Part shown: one piece after another, positions 1 through 4,460 of the stretch
How the letters are laid out: the number at the start of each line of letters is the position of its first letter
Numbering within the stretch: the stretch's first letter is position 1
NCBI GenBank assembly: GCA_002296455.1
Contig: DBJG01000066.1
Location: 1-6,915, forward strand
Reading direction: 5' to 3'
Origin: Caryophanales bacterium UBA782
Lineage (GTDB): Bacteria; Bacillota_I; Bacilli_A; RFN20; CAG-826
Length of the DNA stretch: 6,915 nucleotides
The notes under the pieces: model-generated
What the model was told of the DNA's origin: nothing
What the model saw: only the letters and a program-made list of their open reading frames with translations
Database searches by the model: none
Position numbers and translations under genes: made by a program

Positions 1-551
1 TTATCGTCATCTGTTTGGATATTTTCAAAACCATTTCTGTTTTTTGGGCGAGCTGGTCTGTTATTTATTTTTCAGGCATTAAAGAATCAATCGCCCTTTG
101 GGATAACGGCGTTTTGTATTTATGGTTAAGCGTTTTGGGGTGCGCGATTGGCCATTGCTATCCCGTTTATATTGGCTTCCGTGGCGGGAAGGCCGTTGCT
201 TGTTTCATGGGTGCTACTGGTGGTGAAAACTGGCTTTTGTTTTTACTAGATTTTATCGTATTTTTCGGTGTTTACAGAATCGGTAAGAAGAAAAATATTG
301 TTTCGTTTGCAAGTATCCTCTCATCAATGATTATTTCTCTAGTTGTTTGGACTCTCACTATATTAACATTGTTTGGTATTAACACTTCTATTTTATCGTG
401 GGACTTTGGCTTAACAGGAACACTCCAAATTGGTTGGGAAGAAGGGCTTATTACAACCTTTATCCATCTTTTGCTTCTCTGGCGCCATCGGGAAAACATA
501 AAAAGACTGAAGAGCGATCAAGAAGCTGCTTATAATTTATTTGGTAAATAA
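1..551 (+). CDS. plsY: Glycerol-3-phosphate acyltransferase PlsY, 5'-truncated by the window edge
   Basis: PlsY is a polytopic membrane enzyme that moves an acyl group from acyl-phosphate to the sn-1 position of glycerol-3-phosphate, the first acylation in phospholipid synthesis. The reading frame is open to the left edge: the first full codon is at position 3, and residues IVIC precede a TTG at 15 that is an internal Leu, not a start. About 182 residues are present. The missing N-terminus should be roughly 30-40 residues and would carry the first conserved motif. Visible family marks are the LDIFK segment (usual D-x-x-K), the GHCYPVYIGFRGGKAVA glycine-rich motif from about 150, and the C-terminal RHRENIKRL motif from about 483, which ends SDQE where most members have a GTE-like sequence. 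Several hydrophobic helices lie between the motifs. The stop is TAA. Family assignment is firm; the true start is outside the window. Confidence 0.93.
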   Translation, partial: IVICLDIFKTISVFWASWSVIYFSGIKESIALWDNGVLYLWLSVLGCAIGHCYPVYIGFRGGKAVACFMGATGGENWLLFLLDFIVFFGVYRIGKKKNIVSFASILSSMIISLVVWTLTILTLFGINTSILSWDFGLTGTLQIGWEEGLITTFIHLLLLWRHRENIKRLKSDQEAAYNLFGK

Positions 552-640
552 TTAGTCGTTTATTAGTATATTTAAATAATTTTAAAAACATAGATAAAAT
601 CATATTATTTAGATGTATATAGGCGACATGTAAAACAAAA
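552..640. other. AT-rich spacer between convergent plsY and yneF
   Basis: This short, very AT-rich stretch follows the plsY stop. I see no ORF, no ribosome-binding site and no convincing hairpin dedicated to plsY. The only hairpin nearby is the one at 641-659, which has a good U-tract only for minus-strand transcripts. It may also stop plsY transcripts less efficiently, since on the plus strand it is followed by the T-rich CATTATTT. Confidence 0.5.
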
Positions 641-659
641 AGGCAGCTTACCGCTGCCT
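631..659 (-). terminator. Rho-independent terminator of the efp-yneF unit
   Basis: A perfect 7-bp inverted repeat, AGGCAGC (641-647) and GCTGCCT (653-659), has a 5-nt loop. Read on the minus strand, the stem is followed directly by TTTTTGTTTTA, a classical U-tract. It lies 20 bp past the yneF stop, so it most likely ends the minus-strand efp-yneF transcript. On the plus strand the T-tract is poor, so any bidirectional action would be weak. Confidence 0.88.
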
Positions 660-678
660 CATTATTTAGAACATTCCC

Positions 679-906
679 TTACTGGTTGTCCATGTTTTTA
701 CGCACGGAATTCATAACGGCTCTGATTTGCGCTTCAGATGGTTTTCTGCCCATTTGCATATACATAGCGCGAATCATGTTTTCGTTGATCGGCGGATTTT
801 TCTTCATTTGACTTTTAATCAAAGCTCTAGCACCGAAGAATCCTGCAATTAAGCCAACGACGAGCGCGACCATAACAAGGGCGAACCAATTCCCTTCCCA
901 AGTCAT
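679..906 (-). CDS. yneF: YneF-like UPF0154 small membrane protein
   Basis: This 75-residue protein has one N-terminal hydrophobic segment (about residues 7-27, rich in Val, Leu, Ala and Gly). A short basic stretch follows, then the hallmark KKNPPINENMIRAMYMQMG and a helix with GRKPSEAQI. That layout and motif match the Firmicute/Mollicute UPF0154 (YneF) family at its usual length of about 70-80 residues. The family is a single-pass membrane protein of unknown biochemical role, so no function is claimed. The ATG lies 2 bp after the efp stop (TAATCATG), and a GGGAG Shine-Dalgarno inside the efp 3' end (916-920) sits 9 nt upstream of it. It is therefore almost certainly co-transcribed with efp. 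The hairpin at 641-659 ends the unit. Confidence 0.92.
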   Translation of the reverse strand: MTWEGNWFALVMVALVVGLIAGFFGARALIKSQMKKNPPINENMIRAMYMQMGRKPSEAQIRAVMNSVRKNMDNQ

Positions 907-908
907 GA

Positions 909-1466
909 TTAAGCTCTCCCGTCGTATTTGCCCGTTGTCGTATCAACAGAGATTTTATCGCCTGGATTGATGAATAGAGGAACGCGAATCTTCATTCCAG
1001 TTTCTAGTGTTGCGTCTTTTGAACCACCATTCGTGATGGTGTCCCCTCTCACGCCTGGCTCACAATCGCTCACCGTAATCGCGACTTTCGCTGGAAGTTG
1101 GATACCAAGAATTTCTTCATCGAAGCTCACCATGATGACTTCCAAATTTGGAACAAGATATTGAGCTTCGTGCTCAAGGTTTTGGTGACCAATTTCGACT
1201 TGATCATAGGTTTTTGGATCCATGAAAACGTAGGTCGTCCCCGAATCATAAAGATATTGCATCGTTCTTTTGTCCAAACGTGCTTCTTCCACGTCATAGC
1301 CACTATTTCTAGCAAGCTCCGTGATGGCGCCAGTACGGACATTTTGGACTTTGATCTTTGCGACCATTTTTCTCATTGCCGTTTTGTTGAGAAGAATGTC
1401 GATGACGCGATATAAGACCTTTTCATCGATAAAGTAATTGCCCGGGCGTAATTCTGTAACGTTCAT
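909..1466 (-). CDS. efp: Translation elongation factor P with an atypical tip loop
   Basis: EF-P binds the ribosome between the P and E sites and relieves stalling at polyproline stretches. The 185 residues are the standard length. They show the N-terminal KOW-like domain (RPGNYF, residues 7-12), a middle OB domain with MQYLYDSG and YVFMDPKTYDQVE, and the C-terminal OB domain with EILGIQLP, EPGVRGDT and the ending PGDKISVDTTTGKYDGRA. The loop that carries the modified residue reads LLNKTAMRKMVAK (residues 25-37). The ungapped alignment puts Met31 at the tip, with Arg32 and Lys33 next to it, instead of the usual PGKG. The remembered mycoplasmal loop is similar (NKTAMRQG). The start ATG has a perfect AAGGAG at 1475-1480, 8 nt upstream. 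yneF follows 2 bp downstream. Confidence 0.97.
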   Translation of the reverse strand: MNVTELRPGNYFIDEKVLYRVIDILLNKTAMRKMVAKIKVQNVRTGAITELARNSGYDVEEARLDKRTMQYLYDSGTTYVFMDPKTYDQVEIGHQNLEHEAQYLVPNLEVIMVSFDEEILGIQLPAKVAITVSDCEPGVRGDTITNGGSKDATLETGMKIRVPLFINPGDKISVDTTTGKYDGRA

Positions 1467-1474
1467 AATAAAAA

Positions 1475-1480
1475 CTCCTT
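1475..1480 (-). promoter_or_regulatory. Shine-Dalgarno sequence of efp
   Basis: On the minus strand AAGGAG lies 8 nt before the efp ATG at 1466. This strong, well-placed site fixes the efp start. It also shows that the organism uses Shine-Dalgarno initiation, which contrasts with ispG, ispH and the helicase, where none is visible. Confidence 0.9.
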
Positions 1481-1501
1481 AATTGCTGTAGCAACGAGAA
1501 T

Positions 1502-1507
1502 ATTCTA
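1502..1507 (-). promoter_or_regulatory. Candidate -10 box for efp
   Basis: The minus strand reads TAGAAT, one mismatch from TATAAT, in the 78-bp gap between the MBL gene and efp. Initiation about 7 nt downstream would give a leader of roughly 29 nt holding the AAGGAG site. No convincing -35 element is seen at 16-18 bp, so this is tentative. Read-through from the MBL gene is the alternative. Confidence 0.3.
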
Positions 1508-1512
1508 CTCCA

Positions 1513-1553
1513 CCTCTTTAGAAGAGGGTATCTTTTTTCGCTATCTAGCGAAA
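1513..1553. repeat. Two adjacent inverted repeats at the end of the MBL gene
   Basis: The first repeat is CCTCTT (1513-1518) and AAGAGG (1522-1527) with a 3-nt loop. The second is TTTCGCTA (1536-1543) and TAGCGAAA (1546-1553) with a 2-nt centre, and it contains the MBL stop codon. On the minus strand neither is followed by a run of U; the second is followed by A residues. They are therefore not standard terminators for the MBL gene. They could shape the 3' end of that mRNA or act in the efp leader or promoter region. Confidence 0.45.
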
Positions 1554-2156
1554 GGAAAAGCCAGGGTTGAAGCGAAGTTCGTTATCAATAGTCGTTCCTT
1601 CACCATGTCCCGGATAAACCTTCGTTTTCAAAGGAAGCCTCGCCAGTTTTGACAAACTATCGGCGATTTTGCTTCCATCTCCTCCTGGTAAATCGGTTCG
1701 ACCATAGTTTAGGTGAAACAAGGTATCTCCGCTCAGTAGTGCTTTCTCTTTTTCCAAGTAGTAGCAAACGCTTCCTTCTGTGTGAAATGGTGTTGAAATC
1801 ACACGAATCGCATTGCTTCCGATTTCTAGCTTCTCGCCATCAAAAATCTCATGAATATCAATATTATCGATAGATAATCCATCCATTAAATTATATTTTG
1901 GGTTCGTTAAGCACCTTGTGTCCTCACGTCCCATATAAACAGGTGCTTTGTGCTTTAACGTAAGAAGACCATAGATATGATCGTAATGGCCATGCGTCAA
2001 TAAAATCGCGAGCAATGATCGATAATGAGCATCGATGAAACGATCTAATTTTGCATTTGTGTTGTCACCTGGATCGACTAAAATACAGTCTTCGCCAAAG
2101 TTCCCAATAAAGTAAGTATTGCAAAATATGGAATTTCCATTAATCTTCGTAATCAT
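1545..2156 (-). CDS. MBL-fold hydrolase, YqgX / glyoxalase II-like
   Basis: This 203-residue single-domain metallo-beta-lactamase-fold protein is probably a cytoplasmic zinc hydrolase of the GloB/YqgX group, often annotated hydroxyacylglutathione hydrolase-like. The full metal-site set is visible: THGHYDH (H55, H57, D59, H60), TPFHTEGS (H125), LSGDTLF (D144) and YPGHGEGT (H184). GRTDLPGGD (residues 152-160) and the NP near the C-terminus are also typical of the subfamily. The frame stays open for another 53 codons upstream, but that stretch is only the antisense-frame shadow of rpmG. The chosen ATG at 2156 gives the family length. No Shine-Dalgarno is seen, and the ATG lies 7 nt after the U-tract of the rpmG terminator. 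The stop TAG sits inside an inverted repeat. The fold is certain; the natural substrate cannot be read from sequence. Confidence 0.92.
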   Translation of the reverse strand: MITKINGNSIFCNTYFIGNFGEDCILVDPGDNTNAKLDRFIDAHYRSLLAILLTHGHYDHIYGLLTLKHKAPVYMGREDTRCLTNPKYNLMDGLSIDNIDIHEIFDGEKLEIGSNAIRVISTPFHTEGSVCYYLEKEKALLSGDTLFHLNYGRTDLPGGDGSKIADSLSKLARLPLKTKVYPGHGEGTTIDNELRFNPGFSFR

Positions 2157-2163
2157 AAGTATG

Positions 2164-2189
2164 AAAAAAGAAAAGGCCCATAGTGGGCC
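2164..2189 (-). terminator. Rho-independent terminator of rpmG
   Basis: The 6-bp stem GGCCCA (2175-2180) and TGGGCC (2184-2189) has a 3-nt loop. On the minus strand it is followed at once by TTTTCTTTTTT. It starts 4 bp past the rpmG stop codon. It is a strong terminator, and it leaves only 7 nt (CATACTT) before the ATG of the downstream MBL gene. Confidence 0.9.
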
Positions 2190-2193
2190 AATA

Positions 2194-2352
2194 TTATTTA
2201 GCTTCTTTATGGAGCGTCTCTTTTTTGCAGCGAGAGCAATATTTTTTGATTTCCATCTTGTTTGGATGGGTCTTTTTGTTGCGTGTGGTGATGTAATTGC
2301 GTTCACCGCATTCACTGCATTTAAGGATTACTTGATCACGTTTACTTGCCAT
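2194..2352 (-). CDS. rpmG: 50S ribosomal protein L33 (zinc-binding form)
   Basis: I translated this gene directly from the minus strand: 52 residues beginning MASKRDQVILKC and ending TLHKEAK, then TAA. It shows the two Cys pairs of the zinc-ribbon L33 type: CSEC (C12, C15) and CSRC (C39, C42). It also has the family signature GERNYITTRNKKTHPNKMEI with KKY just before the second pair. L33 is a small component of the large subunit near the E site. The retained cysteines make it the C+ paralogue, which in related Firmicutes is favoured when zinc is sufficient. A modest GAAGAG Shine-Dalgarno lies 9 nt before the ATG. A TGn-extended -10 box (2386-2394) lies upstream and a strong terminator follows, so it appears monocistronic. 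Confidence 0.95.
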   Translation of the reverse strand: MASKRDQVILKCSECGERNYITTRNKKTHPNKMEIKKYCSRCKKETLHKEAK

Positions 2353-2385
2353 ATCGATTCACTCTTCTTTCTTTTCGCGAGCGTA

Positions 2386-2394
2386 ATCTTAGCA
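2386..2394 (-). promoter_or_regulatory. Extended -10 promoter of rpmG
   Basis: The minus strand reads TGCTAAGAT, that is TGn followed by TAAGAT, an extended -10 element that can work without a good -35. Initiation near 2379 would give a leader of about 27 nt carrying the GAAGAG ribosome-binding site before the rpmG ATG. The spacing is consistent, but the call rests on one short motif. Confidence 0.45.
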
Positions 2395-2430
2395 TATTGA
2401 TAAACCTAAATCTATATTTTTCAGCAATAG

Positions 2431-2453
2431 TCTTTTCTTTTTTCTCCCCTCCC
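2431..2453 (+). other. 23-nt homopyrimidine tract in the rpmG/ispG divergent region
   Basis: All 23 bases are C or T on the plus strand, first T-rich and then C-rich. The tract ends about 19 bp before the ispG -10 box, where a -35 element would be expected; no TTGACA-like hexamer is seen there. It may be incidental. It is the most biased stretch in the 141-bp gap between the two divergent genes. Confidence 0.4.
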
Positions 2454-2472
2454 ATCGCTTAATGATTGAATG

Positions 2473-2478
2473 TATACT
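2473..2478 (+). promoter_or_regulatory. Candidate -10 box of ispG
   Basis: TATACT (one mismatch from consensus) lies just after a TG. Initiation about 7 nt downstream falls on an A at 2485, only 9 nt before the preferred ispG ATG at 2494. No -35 match is evident. If real, the box rules out the upstream ATG at 2470, which would sit before the transcription start. Confidence 0.45.
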
Positions 2479-2493
2479 ATTTTCAAATTCATT

Positions 2494-3546
2494 ATGACAA
2501 TGCGCGAGCAGACAAAAAAGATTCAAATCGGCCCCCTCTCTTTGGGCGGAAGCAGCCATGTGGTTATTCAATCAATGGCAAATATCAAGACAAGCAACGT
2601 CGATCTTGTTTCGAAACAAATTAACGAATGTGCCAAATACGGCGCTGAATTAATGCGCGTTTCAATTTTGGATTTTGATGACGCAAGAGCGATTCACGAT
2701 ATCAAAAAGCGCATCAATATCCCTCTTGTTGCAGACATTCACATCGATTACCGCTTGGCTTTGGAGTCAATCGCTAATGGCGTTGATGCAGTTCGCATTA
2801 ATCCTGGCAACATTGGCAATGAAGTCAAAATCAAAGCGGTCGTCGATGCTTGCAAGGAAAAACATGTCCCGATTCGTATCGGCGTCAATTCCGGTTCTCT
2901 TGATCAAGATGTTTATAAGGGAAGAGAGACGATTCGAGCGGAATGGCTCGTTCAAAGCGCCGAAAAACACACAAAAATTCTCGAACAATTGGGGTTTTAT
3001 GATATTGTCCTTAGCCTTAAGGGCTCTAGCGTTTTAGAAACTATTGCCGCCTATCGACTGGCGAGTGAGCGTTTCTCCTATCCTTTACATTTGGGCATCA
3101 CTGAAGCGGGTCCGAAGGATGTCGGCTTATTGCGAAGCGCAGCGGGATTATCCCCTCTTTTATTGGATGGCATCGGTGATACAATCCGCATTTCCTTAAG
3201 CGACGATCCCGTCGAAGAAGTTAAAGCAGCATGCCGCCTTTTACATGATTTGGGACTAAAGGATGATTATCCGACTTTTATTTCTTGCCCAACGTGCGGA
3301 AGAACGGAAGTCAATCTCATTCCCCTTGCGAAAAAAATTCAAGCTTATTTAGAAGAACATCATGTTAATAAAACTGTTGCAATCATGGGCTGCATTGTAA
3401 ATGGCCCTGGCGAAGCAAGACACGCCGATTTAGGCGCTGCTGGCGGAAACGGAGTGTGGGCCATTTTCAAAAAAGGCATCGTGATTAAGCATGTTGCCGA
3501 CAAAGACGTATATGAAGAACTGATTCAAGAAATCAATGGGCTTTAG
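2494..3546 (+). CDS. ispG: 4-hydroxy-3-methylbut-2-en-1-yl diphosphate synthase (IspG/GcpE)
   Basis: IspG is the [4Fe-4S] enzyme that reductively converts MEcPP to HMBPP, the penultimate step of the MEP isoprenoid pathway. Numbering from the ATG at 2494 gives 350 residues. The N-terminal TIM-barrel part shows VVIQSM, PLVADIHIDYRLAL, VRINPGNIG, IRIGVNSGSL and PLHLGITEAG. The C-terminal iron-sulfur domain has SCPTCGR (C265, C268) and MGCIVNGPGEA (C300, with E307 as the fourth ligand). This is the compact bacterial form. An ATG at 2470 would add 8 residues, but it lies before a TATACT box and the family's N-terminus is short, so 2494 is preferred; 2500 is also possible. No Shine-Dalgarno precedes any of them. 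The stop TAG is 17 bp from the end of the reconstructed convergent nfo. ispH, the next enzyme of the pathway, lies about 2.4 kb downstream. Confidence 0.96.
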   Translation: MTMREQTKKIQIGPLSLGGSSHVVIQSMANIKTSNVDLVSKQINECAKYGAELMRVSILDFDDARAIHDIKKRINIPLVADIHIDYRLALESIANGVDAVRINPGNIGNEVKIKAVVDACKEKHVPIRIGVNSGSLDQDVYKGRETIRAEWLVQSAEKHTKILEQLGFYDIVLSLKGSSVLETIAAYRLASERFSYPLHLGITEAGPKDVGLLRSAAGLSPLLLDGIGDTIRISLSDDPVEEVKAACRLLHDLGLKDDYPTFISCPTCGRTEVNLIPLAKKIQAYLEEHHVNKTVAIMGCIVNGPGEARHADLGAAGGNGVWAIFKKGIVIKHVADKDVYEELIQEINGL

Positions 3547-3563
3547 TGATAAATAGCACAATG
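3547..3563. other. Minimal convergent gap between ispG and nfo
   Basis: Only 17 bp separate the ispG stop from the end of the reconstructed nfo frame. The one inverted repeat here (AAATA at 3551 and TATTT at 3565) is short and made only of A-T pairs. I see no convincing terminator for either strand. Confidence 0.5.
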
Positions 3564-3716
3564 TTATTTCAAATGTTCACGCCAATTCGCTTCATAATGG
3601 TGATCGCGAAGCATTTGAATCTCTTTTTGATATGGAAATAATGTTTCCTTTCCTTCGATAATCGTCGGCGTTTCCAAAATCTTTGGAACGGCCGCTAGAA
3701 GAGGATCTGTAACCCA
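3564..3716 (-). pseudogene. nfo: C-terminal part of endonuclease IV, cut off by an in-frame TAA
   Basis: Directly after the TAA at 3719-3717, the same minus-strand frame continues for 50 sense codons to a second TAA at 3566-3564. It begins WVTDPLL and contains PKILETP and PYQKEIQMLRD, which are the normal C-terminal motifs of Firmicute endonuclease IV. The Glu in ILETP corresponds to the last metal ligand of the family (E261 in E. coli Nfo). Counting the stop as one residue, the whole frame is 298 codons long, about the usual length of Bacillus-type endonuclease IV. There is no start codon or ribosome-binding site suited to independent translation. It is the detached tail of nfo, separated by a single codon that one base change from AAA, CAA or GAA could produce. 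Confidence 0.88.
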
Positions 3717-4460
3717 TTATTCTAGTGTATCGTAACCAATCGTGCCATAACCGATATTTTCGTGACGATCTTTATGAGAACCAATTTCATTCTTGGAATC
3801 ATTGAGATGAATCACTTTCAATCGCTCTAAGCCGAGAACGCTGTCGAAAAGAGAAAGAATTGCAGAGACATTAGAAACATCTAACCCAGCGTCATGAATA
3901 TGGCATGTATCAAGGCAAATGCCGATTCTATCTTGCCTTTTTATGCCATCGATAATGGCTTTTAGTTCCAAGAAAGAAGAACCGATTTCACTTCCTTTTC
4001 CTGCCATTGTCTCCAAACAAATCGTCACATTCGAATCGTCTTTGTCTAGCACTTCGTTTAGTCCTTCCTTGATGTAACGAATGCCTTCTGCCTTTGACTC
4101 TCCGACAGAGCTTCCCGGATGGAGAACGAGTTTTGTGAGGTGGAAGGCGCTCACCCGCTTTAATTCTTCTAGCAAAAAACGCTTGGCAAGTTCCCTCGTT
4201 TCTTCCTTAAGAGGATTGGCGAGATTGATGATATAAGGAGCATGGACGACAATTTTACTTTCATCGAAGCCTTTTTCTTTCAAAAACGCGCGCCCTTCTT
4301 CGATGCGGAGGGAGGAAGTCGGCAAACGCTTTGTGTTTTGTGGCGCGCCCGTATAGAACATAAAGGTATTTTCGCCCCAACTATAGGCACGCTCCGCTGT
4401 CCCTAGATAAAAGGAAGGAGAATTCAAGGAGAGATGACTCCCCAAAAATAGTTCGTTCAT
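3717..4460 (-). CDS. nfo: Endonuclease IV (AP endonuclease), interrupted by a premature TAA
   Basis: Endonuclease IV cleaves DNA 5' to abasic sites in base-excision repair, using three metal ions in a TIM barrel. The 247 residues before the stop carry eight of the nine expected metal ligands: H73 (VVHAPYIINLANP), H114 (LHPGSSVG), E150 (CLETMAGKGSEIG), D184 and H187 (CLDTCHIHDAGLD), H218 (HLNDSK), and D231 and H233 (DRHENIG). The ninth, the Glu of ILETP, lies past the stop in the same frame. The last residues, GYGTIGYDTLE, are in the middle of a conserved region, so this is not a natural C-terminus. The ATG overlaps the helicase stop (TAATG) and has an AGGAGG 9 nt upstream, so translation is coupled. 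Unless the stop is read through or is an assembly error, the product should be inactive or unstable. Confidence 0.93.
   Translation of the reverse strand: MNELFLGSHLSLNSPSFYLGTAERAYSWGENTFMFYTGAPQNTKRLPTSSLRIEEGRAFLKEKGFDESKIVVHAPYIINLANPLKEETRELAKRFLLEELKRVSAFHLTKLVLHPGSSVGESKAEGIRYIKEGLNEVLDKDDSNVTICLETMAGKGSEIGSSFLELKAIIDGIKRQDRIGICLDTCHIHDAGLDVSNVSAILSLFDSVLGLERLKVIHLNDSKNEIGSHKDRHENIGYGTIGYDTLE

Noticed and set aside
928..1415. Plus-strand frames of 78 and 105 codons opposite efp
   Set aside because: They are shadows of efp with no ribosome-binding site and no recognisable domain.
1513..1538. Plus-strand hairpin followed by six T residues, looking like a terminator
   Set aside because: The T-run begins 5 nt after the stem, and no plus-strand gene lies upstream for it to terminate. 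It is more likely incidental to the paired repeats.
2157..2315. The MBL frame extends 53 codons upstream with a possible start at 2315
   Set aside because: That stretch is another frame of rpmG, which is clearly the real gene there. The MBL family starts close to ATG 2156, and the extension shows no family features.
2675..3037. Second plus-strand frame of 120 codons inside ispG
   Set aside because: It is a shifted frame of a fully conserved ispG with no ribosome-binding site or domain.
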